Below, piece after piece: positions 44,658-55,700 of a stretch of DNA of 64,000 nucleotides. Every line of letters begins with the position of its first letter. Position 1 is the stretch's first letter. Made by a program: the position numbers and the translations under genes. The stretch comes from Streptomyces sp. NBC_01233. GTDB lineage: Bacteria; Actinomycetota; Actinomycetes; Streptomycetales; Streptomycetaceae. The notes under the pieces were generated by a model. It saw only the letters and a program-made list of their open reading frames with translations. It ran no database searches and was not told the origin of the DNA. The DNA lies in contig NZ_CP108514.1 in assembly GCF_035989305.1 (NCBI RefSeq), positions 8,908,501 to 8,972,500 on the forward strand, read 5' to 3'.

Positions 44658-45487
44658 CGGGTCGTCCCCCTCTTCTCAAGTGAGTCGGCCAGCGTGACCA
44701 GCCAGCGCGCATTTGCGATCAGAGCGGGGTCGACGAACCGCCCCAGCTCGTCCAGCCAGGCCGCCTCATCGTGAGCCCGCTGCCCCTCCAGCCACGTGCG
44801 GGCGTCGGAGACCTCCTCCGGATCCGGAGTGAACAGGCGGTTCACCACGTCCACCTGACGGGGATGCACCACCGACCGGCCGAAGAAGCCGGCTCCCTTG
44901 CCCGTCACGGTGTCCTCGGCCAGGCCGTCGAGGTCTGCGACGTTCGTCCACACGGCGAGGGGCGGGCTGGGCAGCCCCGCGGCCCTGCTCGCATTGACCA
45001 GGCGCTGTCGCGCCCAGGTCAGGGCCGAGCGGTCGCGCAGCCGTAGATCGGCCATCAGGTCGGCCTCGCCGAGGGAGAGCGCGGCGACCAGCGGGTGCGC
45101 CGTGGCGAGGCGGAACGCATTCTCCACACCGAGCGCGGACTCGACGATGGGCTGCACCGGCAGTCCCACCCGCTCCATGACGGCGCGGACGGCGTCCGGC
45201 TCCTCCGCCTTCGGCAGCCGCAGCCCGGCGGCCGCCGAACCCGCGAGGGCGCTGAGATCGGCCCCACCCCACGGGGTGTCAAGCGAGTTGACACGTACCC
45301 AGAGCGGCTTCGGCTGTTCCGCCGACACCGCGGCCACGGCGTTGCGCCGCGCCTCGTCCTTGGCGCGGCCGGGCACGGCGTCCTCCAGGTCGAGGACGAC
45401 CGCGTCGGCGCTTCCCGCCATGGCCTTGGCGAGCAACTCGATCCGGTGCGCGGGAACGTACAGCCATGAGCGCGCAAGTTCGATCAC
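44654..45487 (-). CDS. CitE-like HpcH/HpaI-family lyase
   Basis: The 277-residue TIM-barrel protein resembles the citrate lyase beta subunit. LARSWLYVPAH opens it, VVLDLEDAVPGRAKDEAR is at about 31-48, WVRVNSLDTPWGGADL holds Arg65, GLRLPKAEEP follows, and Glu117 (IVESALG) and Glu141/Asp143 (LSLGEADL) are the Mg2+ ligands. Stand-alone CitE-like enzymes cleave malyl-, citramalyl- or beta-methylmalyl-CoA, or act as malate synthases or thioesterases. The GTG start follows AAGAGG. It is first of an operon with MmgE/PrpD. It is divergent from the alpha/beta hydrolase. Confidence 0.87.
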   Translation of the reverse strand: MIELARSWLYVPAHRIELLAKAMAGSADAVVLDLEDAVPGRAKDEARRNAVAAVSAEQPKPLWVRVNSLDTPWGGADLSALAGSAAAGLRLPKAEEPDAVRAVMERVGLPVQPIVESALGVENAFRLATAHPLVAALSLGEADLMADLRLRDRSALTWARQRLVNASRAAGLPSPPLAVWTNVADLDGLAEDTVTGKGAGFFGRSVVHPRQVDVVNRLFTPDPEEVSDARTWLEGQRAHDEAAWLDELGRFVDPALIANARWLVTLADSLEKRGTTR

Positions 45488-45510
45488 CGCGTACCTCTTG
45501 AGGCAGTAGC

Positions 45511-46281
45511 GTGTGGCATGTGCTTCTCCCTGTGCGTTATTTCCCCGGTCATGACGACGCGCGACTGGCTTTCCGGGAGGTGGGTGAGGGGCGACCTCTG
45601 GTGCTGTTGCACGGATTCTTCTCGCTCGCGACCCACCAGTGGGTCCGCCCCGGCCACGCCGCGGCGCTCGCCGCACTCGGCCACCGGGTGATCATGCCGG
45701 ACCTGCGGGGACACGGCGACAGTGCCAGACCGCACGATCCCGGGAGCTACCCGCGTGACGTGCTGGCCGACGACGCCTTCGCGCTCGTCGAGCACCTCGG
45801 ACTCGCCGATTACGACCTCGCGGGATACTCGCTGGGCGGGCGGACCGTGGTCCGCATGCTGGCCCGCGGCGCCACACCCGGGCGTGCCGTCGTCGCCGGC
45901 CAGGGCATGGAACAGATCACTGCTGAGGGCGGCGGCAGCGTCAGCGTGCTGGTCCGGCGCGTGTGCACGGGCCTGGGCACCTTCGAACCCGGCACCGCCG
46001 AATGGAAGGTGGAGCAGTGGCTCAGATCCATCGGGGGTGACCCGGTCGCACTCCTGCGGGTCCTGGACACGGTCATCGCCACTCCCACCGAGACGGTGAC
46101 ACGAATTCAGATACCGACGCTCGTGGTGGCGGGTGCCGACGACGACCGTGTCCGGTCCACCGAGGCGCTCGCCGCCGCGCTGCCCGCCGGCAGCCACACC
46201 GTGGTGCCGGGCGACCACTCGACCGCGATCGCCGCACCGGAGATGGGCGTGGCGATCGCAGTCTACCTCCGTGATCAGTAA
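45511..46281 (+). CDS. Alpha/beta hydrolase
   Basis: The 256-residue alpha/beta hydrolase has LVLLHGFFSLATHQW, IMPDLRGHGDSARPHDP, the nucleophile elbow DLAGYSLGGRT, Asp in VVAGADDDRV and His in VVPGDHSTAI. The Ser-Asp-His triad is complete. Starts GTG 45511, 45520 and 45532 are all possible; I chose the first because GAGG lies 9 bases before it. It is divergent from the CitE-like gene by 23 bases and its last 7 bases overlap the convergent SnoaL-like gene. Ester, lactone or thioester cleavage of a cluster intermediate is plausible. Confidence 0.85.
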   Translation: MWHVLLPVRYFPGHDDARLAFREVGEGRPLVLLHGFFSLATHQWVRPGHAAALAALGHRVIMPDLRGHGDSARPHDPGSYPRDVLADDAFALVEHLGLADYDLAGYSLGGRTVVRMLARGATPGRAVVAGQGMEQITAEGGGSVSVLVRRVCTGLGTFEPGTAEWKVEQWLRSIGGDPVALLRVLDTVIATPTETVTRIQIPTLVVAGADDDRVRSTEALAAALPAGSHTVVPGDHSTAIAAPEMGVAIAVYLRDQ

Positions 46282-46733
46282 CGGCGCTCGCCATCACCGC
46301 TGATCGGCGACCACCACTGGCTGTAGTTCGTCCCGCCGTCGCCGAAGATGCCGCCGTACCCCTCGACGACCTTGCCGTTCTCCCACTTGAGCATCTGCAC
46401 CCCGGAGATGTCGAGCACGTCGAACGGCGACGTGGCGCCCTCCGGAGCCCCGGCACGCACCGCGTGGATCTTATTGGCGTCGATCGAGTAGCCGTCCTCG
46501 TTGTTGATCAGCAGCGTGATGGGCTGCATGGCCCACGACCCGCCGGACGCCTCCAGCATCGCCTGCACGTACGCCATGAAGTCGTCGATGCCGAGACGCC
46601 AGCCGGCGTGTGCGTGGTTACCCGGAGCCAGGAAGCGCAGGTTCTCCGACCAGTACAGCGCGGTCTTCTCACGGTCACCGGAGCTCACCGCCTGGTACGC
46701 GGCGGCGACCAGTTCGGGGGTGATCTCAACCAT
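46275..46733 (-). CDS. SnoaL-like cyclase/NTF2-fold protein
   Basis: The 152-residue protein has the SnoaL cone fold: TPELVAAAYQAVSSGDREKT, ALYWSENLRFLAPGNHAHAG, then DDFMAYVQAMLEAS and beta strands ending with DISGVQMLKWENGKVVEGYGG. The family includes polyketide cyclases and isomerases with an Asp/His acid-base site. The ATG is one base after the PKS stop (TGAGATG), so translation is coupled and the protein is made together with the PKS. This supports a post-PKS cyclisation, epoxide opening or isomerisation role. It is the last gene of the PKS operon, overlapping the convergent hydrolase by 7 bases. Confidence 0.85.
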   Translation of the reverse strand: MVEITPELVAAAYQAVSSGDREKTALYWSENLRFLAPGNHAHAGWRLGIDDFMAYVQAMLEASGGSWAMQPITLLINNEDGYSIDANKIHAVRAGAPEGATSPFDVLDISGVQMLKWENGKVVEGYGGIFGDGGTNYSQWWSPISGDGERRY

Positions 46734-46734
46734 C

Positions 46735-49700
46735 TCAGTTCTCCTGTTCGTTGCGCCGGGTATCCCGGTCGTCTGTGGTTTCTTCAAGAGTGGTGAGCCA
46801 TTCGTTGACCACGCCAGCGGTGGAGTCCGCGTGCTCCTCCATGATCGTGAAATGGTCACCGGGGGCGGGGACGGCCGCATCGTGGAGCGACCAGCCCGGC
46901 CCCCATTCGTCGTCGGCCAACGGAACGCCCGTCACGTCCGGCAGGGCGTCCGCCGCGCGGACGAAGAGCGTGGGGGTTGCGACCGGGAGCGGCTCCCAAT
47001 CGCCGAACGCCTCGAAATATCCGCCCATCGCGGTCAACGACACGTGGTCCATCGACACGAACTGCTCACGCCGCGAGAACAGGCCCCCGGTGAAGGCCTG
47101 TTGGAGCCGCGGGTTCATCTCGCGCGGCAGGTACGTATCGACGAGTACTACCGCCGCCGCCGGGTGGCCCGCCTTTTCCAGACGCTCGCCGACGGCATGG
47201 GCGATCCAGCCGCCGGATGAGTATCCGAGTAGCGCGAACGGCTCCCCGCCCGCCTGCTCAAGGACCGCTTGAGCCTGCATCTCGACCAGGACGTCCACAT
47301 CGGCCGGAAGGAGCTCCCCAGCGACGAATCCCGGCTCCGGCAGGACGACAGTGTCCCGGACTCCACGCAGCGCGCCCGCGAAGCGCGCGTACTGGTGGGC
47401 TCCGGACATGGCGACCACGGCGGGGAAGCAGATCAAGGTGGTGCGCGGGCCGCGCGTCAGTGGTACTGGGTGAGGCCGTTGTGTGAGGTCTTCGCTGGTT
47501 TCGAAGACGGTACGGAAGTGCGCCGCCAGGCGGACCAGCTCCATGCCCTCGTCGATCCGGTCCGCCGCGCAGGCCTGCCGGAAGAGGGCGCCGAGGGTGT
47601 CCGTCGTACTGGGAGCGGGAGCGTCGTTGCTACCGGTTCCCGTGTCGGACAGCTCGTTGAGCAGGAAGCTCGTGAGCGCGGGAGGCGTCGGGTGGTCGAA
47701 CACGACTGTTGTCGACAACCGCAGCCCTGTCAACCGCTCCAGCCGGTTCCGTAGATCCACTGCGGTGAGCGAGTCGAAGCCCAACTCCGTGAACGACCGG
47801 TCCTCCTCGACCGAGACGTACCCGAGCACCGTGGCCACCTCGCCACGGAGCAGCTCGGCCAGGACCTTCTCCCGTTCCTCGACGGAAAGGCCGGCCAGCC
47901 GCGTGGGCAGATCCCCGCCGTCGGTCTGCGATACGCGTCGGTCCCGCTTCGGCCGCACCAGCCCGTGCCAGATGGGTGGCAGGTCGCCTGCGGCGCGCAG
48001 TGCCGCGGTGTCGAGGCGCATCGGTACGAGCAGTGGGTCCGGCCGATGCAGCGCGGCGTCGAACATCGCCAGCCCCTCCTGCATCGAGAACGGGACCACC
48101 CCTCCCCGTTCCAGCCGACGGCGGTCGGCGACCATGCCGTCGTCCCACGGGCCCCAGGCCAGCGATGTGCCGGGAAGACCTGCCGCGGCGCGGTGGGCGG
48201 CGAGTGCGTCGAGGAAGGTGTTGCCCGCGGCGTAGTTGGCCTGCCCGGCAGAGCCGAGGACGCCCGCAGCCGAGGAGAACAGCACGAAGGCGTCAAGGTC
48301 GTGGTCCTGCGCCAACTCATGCAAGTTCCAGGCGGCGTCGACCTTGGACCGAAGCACGCCGGTGAGTCGTTCCGGAGTGAGCGACGCCAGCACACCGTCA
48401 TCGAGGACACCTGCGACATGCACGACCGCACCGAGCCGGCGGCCGGCCAACACGGCTGCGAGTGCCGTCCGATCGGCCACGTCGCAGGCATGTGCGACCA
48501 CCTCGGCCCCTGCCTCTGCCAGCTCTTCGAGAAGCTCCGGCATACCCGGAGCGGCTTTCCCGCGGCGGCTGAGCAAGAGCAGGTCCCGAGCGCCGTGCAC
48601 CGCGACGAGATGCCGGGCGACGGCCCGGCCGAGCGCGCCGGACGCCCCGGTGACGAGCACCGTCCCGTTGGAGAACGGCGCCGCCGTCGCGGCCGCCGGT
48701 CCCGTGACCGGTGTCAGACGGGGCACCTCCACGAGACCCCCGCGGATCGCCGCCTGCGGTTCGCCCGAGGCCAGCACCGCGGCCAGGGCGCGTGCGTCCA
48801 CTGTCGGAGCGTCCGAGTCGACCAGCGTGAGTCGTCCGGGGTACTCGGCCTGTGCTGCGCGCACGAGGCCCCAGACCGGCGCCGCGGTGATGGTCGTGAC
48901 TGCCGCGCCGGTTGCGCCCCACGTCGTCAGCACGAGGTGGCTGGCCGCGAACCGTTCGTCCGCCAGCCAGGACTGAAGGAATCCCAGGATGCGCTTCGTC
49001 AGGTCGGCGGCAGCGGCCGGCACGGCGCCGTCGGTGTCGGGCACGACCGGGAGGAAGACCACGTCCGGTACCTCTCCCGACCCGTCCGCGGCCGTACGCA
49101 GCGCAGCGAGGTCGGCGTACGACTCCACCGACGTCACGTGGCCACCAGCACCGGTCAGCCAGGACGCTTCCTCGCCGAGCACCGCCCAACGCACGATGCC
49201 GGTGGCGCCCTGCGATGCGGGGAGCCGACCCCAGCTCACTTCGTACAGCGATCGGCTCGACCCGGTCTCCGCCAGGTCGGGCAGTGGCCGAAGGGTCAGC
49301 CGCCCGATCGTGCCGGCCCGCCGTCCGTCCACCTCGCTCATGTGGAGGGCCACGGCATCTTTGCCCGCAGCCGATATCCGCACTCGCAGCGTCTCCGCAC
49401 CCGGAGCCGTCATCCGCACCCCGCTCCAGGCGAACGGCAGGCTCGCCCGGGCCGCCGTGGAGTCGACGAAGTCTCCGAGACCCACCGCGTGCAGCGCGGA
49501 GTCGAGCAGAGCGGGATGCACGACGTACTGTTCCGCCCCGGCCCGTGCCTGCTCGGGGAGCGACACCTCGGCGTACACCTCTTCTCCGGACCGCCACGCG
49601 GCGCGCAGTCCGCGGAAGGCGGTGCCGTAACGCAGTCCCTTCTCCTCCAACCGCTCGTACACGGAATCCAGGTCTACCGGCACGGCGTTCCGCGGCGGCC

Positions 49701-52700
49701 ACGGCTCGGTGTGCTCCTGCTCCTCGGTTGCCTCGGCAGAGACCGTCAGGACACCAGTCGCGTGACGGGTCCACGGCTCCACCGATCCCGACGGGCGAGA
49801 GTGGATCCGCACGGGGCGCCGGCCGTCGGTGTCCGACACCCCGACGGCGAGCCGCAGGTCGACGGCGGCATGCTCGGGAATCACCAGCGGCGTCTCCAGC
49901 GTGAGCTCGTCGAGTATCTGGCAGCCAGACTCCTCACCGGCGTGCAGTGCGAGATCGACGAACGCAGTGCCGGGCAGCAGGACGTTGTCGCCGACCGCGT
50001 GGTCGGCCAACCACGCATGGGTGGCGAGCGAGAGCTGGCCCGAGAACACGAGCACGTCCGCGTCGGAGATCACAGCGGAGAGCAGTGGGTGGTGTGTGGT
50101 GTCGAGTCCGGTGGTGGGGTGGCTGGGTGTTTCGGTGGAGTTGAGCCAGTAGTGGTGGTGTTGGAAGGGGTAGGTGGGGAGGGGTGTGGTGTGGGGGTGG
50201 GTGTGGTTGTAGTAGGTGGTCCAGTTGGGGTTGGTGCCTTGGGTGGTGAGGTGGGCGAGGGTGGTGGTGATGGTGTGGGTTTCGGGGTGTTTGTGGTGGA
50301 GGGTGGGGTGGGTGTTGGTGGGGAGGTGGGGGGTGAGTGTGGTGTTGGGGCCGATTTCGAGGTAGGTGGTGTGGTTTTGGTTGGTGAGGGTGGTGATGGC
50401 GTCGGCGAAGCGGACGGTGTTGCGGGCGTGTTGGATCCAGTAGTCGGGGGTGGCCATGGTGGTGGGGGTGATGGGTTGGCCGGTGAGGGTGGAGATGAGG
50501 GGGATGGTGGGTGGGTGGTAGGTGAGTTGTTCGAGGGTGGTGCGGAATTCGTTGAGGATGGGTTCCATGAGGGGGGAGTGGAAGGCGTGGGAGACGTGGA
50601 GTTGTTTGGTGTGGTGGCCTGTTTGGCGGGCTTGTTCGGTGATGGTGTTGACGGCGGTGGTGGTGCCGGAGATGACGAGGCTGGTGGGGCTGTTGATGGC
50701 GGCGATGGCGATCTGGCCGGTGTAGTCCTCGAGGAGGGGTAGGACGTCGGTTTCGGGGAGGTTGATGGATGCCATGGTGCCGTTGGGGGGGAGGGTTTGC
50801 ATGAGGCGTGCGCGGGTGGTGATGAGGGTGGCGGCGTCGTTGAGGGTGAGGATGCCGGCGATGTGTGCGGCGCTGATTTCGCCGATGGAGTGGCCGGTGA
50901 GGGTGGTGGGGTGGATGCCCCAGGATTCCCAGAGTCGGTAGAGGGCGGTGTGGAGGGCGAAGAGGGCGGGTTGGGCGTATTGGGTTTGGTTGATGAGTTC
51001 GGGGTCGGTGTTGTTGGTGCCGAAGATGATGTCGTGGAGGGGGTGGGGGAGGTGGGGGTCGATGGCGGCGCAGGCGGTGTCGAAGGCGTCGGCGTAGGCG
51101 GGGTAGGTGTTGTAGAGCTGTTGGCCCATGGCGTGGCGTTGGGTGCCTTGGCCGGAGAAGATCATGGCGAGGCGGTTGTTGTCGGTGGCGCGGCCGGTGA
51201 TGACGGTGGGGGCGGGCTCGTTGTTGGCGAGTGCGGTGAGTCCGGTGCGCAGGGTGTTGAGGGTGCTGCCGGTGATGACGGCGCGGTGTTCGAAGGTGGT
51301 GCGGGTGGTGGCCAGGGCGTAGGCGATGTCGAGGGGGTTGCTGTCGTCGGTGAGGTGGTTGGTGAGGCGTTGGGCTTGTTCGGTGAGTGCTTGAGGGGTC
51401 TTCGCGGACAGCACCCAGGGCACCACGGGCAGGGTGGTCGGTGTGGTGGGGGTGCTGGTGTCAGCTTCTTCGGTGTCGTCGGTGGGGGGTTGTTCGATGA
51501 TGATGTGGGCGTTGGTGCCGCTGACGCCGAAGGAGGAGATGCCTGCCCGGCGGGGGTGGTTGGTGTCGGGCCAGGGCTGGTTTTCGGTGAGGAGTTCGAC
51601 GGCGCCGGTGGTCCAGTCGACTTCGGTGGTGGGCTGGTCGACGTGGAGGGTGCGGGGGAGGACGCCGTGGTGCATGGCCTGGACCATTTTGATGATGCCG
51701 GCGGCGCCGGCGGCGGCTTGGGTGTGGCCGATGTTCGATTTCACCGATCCGAGCCAGAGGGGTGTTTCGCGGTTTTGGCCGTAGGTGGCGAGGAGTGCTT
51801 GGGCTTCGATGGGGTCGCCGAGGCGGGTGCCGGTTCCGTGGGCTTCGACGGCGTCGATGTCCGCCGGGGTGAGGCCGGCGTTGGCGAGTGCCTGCTGGAT
51901 GACGCGTTGCTGGGAGGGGCCGTTGGGTGCGGTGAGTCCGTTGGAGGCGCCGTCCTGGTTCACGGCGGATCCCCGCATTACGGCGAGGACGGGGTGGCCG
52001 TTTCGGCGGGCGTCGGACAGCCGCTCGAGGAGGAGGAGTCCTATGCCTTCGCCCCAGCCGGTGCCGTCGGCGGAGTCGGAGAAGGCCTTGCACCGTCCGT
52101 CCGCCGAAAGTCCGCGTTGGCGGCTGAATTCGATGAAGGTGGTGGGGGTGGACATGATGGTGACGCCGCCGGCGAGGGCCATGGTGCATTCGCCGTTGCG
52201 TAGTGCTTGGGCTGCGAGGTGGAGGGCGACGAGGGACGAGGAGCAGGCGGTGTCGATGCTGACGGCGGGGCCTTCGAGGCCGAAGGTGTAGGAGATTCGG
52301 CCGGAGGCGATGCTGGCTGCGCTGCCGTTGCCGAGGTGTCCGGCTGCTTCTTCGGGGGCGTGGGTGAAGCGGGCGGCGTAGTCGTTGTACATGATGCCGG
52401 TGAAGACGCCGGTGCGGCTGCCGCGTAGTGAGCGTGGGTTGATGCCGGCACGTTCGAAGGTTTCCCAGGAGGTTTCCAGCAACAGCCGCTGCTGGGGGTC
52501 CATCGCCAGTGCCTCGCGGGGGGAGATGCCGAAAAGGCCGGCGTCGAACTCCGCTGCGTCGTGCAGGAACCCGCCCTCACGACAATAGGTGGTACCGGAC
52601 GAGTCCACGTCAGGGCTGTAGATCGCTGCCGTGTCCCAGCCACGGTTGACCGGAAATGCCGAGATGGCGTCTTTGCCGGAGTGGACGAGCCTCCACAACT

Positions 52701-55700
52701 CCTCCGGTGCCGTCACCCCGCCGGGGTAGCGGCACGCCATGCCCACGATGACGATCGGGTCGTCTTCGGTGGCGCGGACGGTGGCCGACACAAGGTCCTT
52801 GGCGTCGCTGACGAAGAGGCTGGCCCTTAGATGGTTGACGAGGGCGAGAGGTGTCGGGTGGTCGAAGACGAGCGTCGCGGGGAGGCTGAGACCGGTCGTG
52901 GTGTTGAGACGATTGCGGAACTCGACGGCCGTGAGCGAGTCGAAGCCGATGTCGCGGAACGCCAAGTCCGCCTCGATCGCCTCCGGACTGACGTGCCCGA
53001 GCACCGAGGCTGCCTGGGCGCGTACCAGCGTGAGCAGCGTCGAGTCCTGTTCCTCGCGCGACAATCGCTGCAACCGGTCGGTGAGCGTCGCCTCGGCCGA
53101 TCCGTGCGCCGCGCGGCGACGGGGTGCCGGAACGAGGCTGTGCAGCAGCGCCGGAACGGTTCCGCCAGAGCCGGCGAAGGCGCGGGCGTCGAGGTGCACG
53201 GGAACCAGGACGCTGCTATCGGACATAACGGCGGCGTCGAACAGGCGCAGCCCCTCCTCCTCACGCAGGGGCGGCATCCCCGCCCTCCGCACGTGTGACG
53301 CGGCCATGCCGGTGTCCCACATACCCCAGGCGAGGCTGACGGTGCGGTGCCCAAGGCTCGAGCGATGCTGTGCCAATGCGTCCAGGCAGGCGTTGGCGGC
53401 GGCGTAGTTGGCCTGGCCGGGCGAGCCGAGGGTAGCCGCTGCCGAGGAGAAGAGGACGAAGGCCGACAGGTTGAGGTGCCGAGTGAGATCGTCCAGATGC
53501 CGGGCGGCCGTGGCCTTCGGAGCGAACACCTCGTGAATGTGCTCAGGGGTCTGGCTCGTGAGGACGGCATCGTGGAGGACGCCCGCGCAGTGCACGACCG
53601 CGTTGAGCGGTCGGCCTTCCAGAGCTTGGGCGAGCTGGACCGGGTCGCTGACGTCACAGGCGATGTGCTCGACGTGGGCGCCTGCACTGCTGAGTTCGGC
53701 ACGTAGGTCGTCGGGGAGGGCACCGCGGCTCAGCAGGAGCAGATCGCGGGCGCCGTGGGTGTGCACGAGGTGGCGGGCGATGATGGTACCCAATGCGCCG
53801 GTCGCCCCCGTGATCAAGACGGTGCCGTCGGCCCAGCGGGGGGCGGCGCATTTCTCCGAAGAGGCTCGCACCAGGCGCGGTACGTAGGCCTGTCCGTTCC
53901 GCAGCGCGATCTGGGGTTCGTCGGAACGCCACGCGTCCACCAACGACGGTCCGAACTCCTCCGCGTCGACGAGCGCGAAACGGTCCGGGTGCTCGGACTG
54001 CGCGGACCGCAGTAGACCCCATACCGCAGCGTTGGCGAGTGCTCGGGCCGAGTCGTCCGACATGTCCGTGTCGAGCAGGAGGGAGCCGCTGGTGACCAGG
54101 ACCAGACTGGTGGAGGTGAACCGCTCGTCCCTCAACCACCGTTGGGTCAAAGCGAGCGCTTCGACGGCCGCGCCCTCGGGAGACGATGAGCGGAACGGCA
54201 TCAGTACGGCATCAGGGGCCGGTCCCTCCAGGCCGTCGAGTTCGTCCAGCGCGGAGACCAATACACACTGGTGGGGAGAGCGGCGCTGCGGCACAGGGGT
54301 CCAGTGAGTACGGAAGAGCGAGTCGTCACGGGACGGGGCTGCACCCTCTTGCAGCAGCGGACGCAGGCGCAGGCGATCGACGGTGAGGACGGGATGCCCG
54401 GCTGAGTCTGCGAGTAGCAGCGACACTGCATCCGAACCGGCCGGGGACAGCCGGACCCGCAAGTGCCGTGCACTGACCGCGTGGAGGGACACGCCGGTCC
54501 ACGCGAACGGCACGGAGGAGGCCGGATCCTCCAGGAACGCCCCGAGTCCGATGGCGTGCAGCGCGGAGTCGAGGAGCGCCGGGTGGACGCCGAACCGGTC
54601 GGTGTCCGCCTGCTGGCTGTCGTCGAGTGCGACCTCGGCGAACATCACTCCGTCACGTTCCCAGGCTGATCGGAGTCCTTGGAAGAAGGGCCCGTACCGC
54701 AGCGCTCCGAGCTGTTCGTAGAAGCCGCCGATGTCCAGCGGGACGGCATGGGCAGGCGGCCACGCGACGAGGTCGTCGGCCGGCGAGACAGCGGCGGATG
54801 TCAGCCGTCCCTCGGCGTGCTTCGTCCAGACGTCGTCGGGCGTCCTACGGGAGTACACGGTCAGCTGTCGACCGTCGGCATCGGGCTCACTGAGCAGCAT
54901 CTGCAGGTGCACCGTGCCGTCGTCAGGCAGCAACAGCAGGGCGTTGAGGGTGAGTTCGGCGATGTGAGGGTGTCCGGTCTGCTGTCCGGCGTGCAGCGCG
55001 AGCTCGACGAAACCGGCACCGGGGAACAGGACCGCGCCGTGCACGGAGTGGTCGGCGAGCCAGGGGTGCGACGCCACCGAGATCGTACCGGTCAGCACCA
55101 TCCGGTCGTCGTCCGCGAGAGTGATCACTTCCGCCAACAGCGGGTGATCCGCCCCGGACGGGCTGGGTGTTTCGGTGGAGTTGAGCCAGTAGTGGTGGTG
55201 TTGGAAGGGGTAGGTGGGGAGGGGTGTGGTGTGGGGGTGGGTGTGGTTGTAGTAGGTGGTCCAGTTGGGGTTGGTGCCTTGGGTGGTGAGGTGGGCGAGG
55301 GTGGTGGTGATGGTGTGGGTTTCGGGGTGTTTGTGGTGGAGGGTGGGGTGGGTGTTGGTGGGGAGGTGGGGGGTGAGTGTGGTGTTGGGGCCGATTTCGA
55401 GGTAGGTGGTGTGGTTTTGGTTGGTGAGGGTGGTGATGGCGTCGGCGAAGCGGACGGTGTTGCGGGCGTGTTGGATCCAGTAGTCGGGGGTGGCCATGGT
55501 GGTGGGGGTGATGGGTTGGCCGGTGAGGGTGGAGATGAGGGGGATGGTGGGTGGGTGGTAGGTGAGTTGTTCGAGGGTGGTGCGGAATTCGTTGAGGATG
55601 GGTTCCATGAGGGGGGAGTGGAAGGCGTGGGAGACGTGGAGTTGTTTGGTGTGGTGGCCTGTTTGGCGGGTTTGTTCGGTGATGGTGTTGACGGCTGTTT

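Noticed and set aside
50797..52203. 468-codon open frame antisense to the KS-AT region (also at 61179-62585)
   Set aside because: Gly/Val/Glu-rich sequence with no domain; it is the mirror of the C/A-rich PKS coding strand, which rarely makes stop codons on the other strand.
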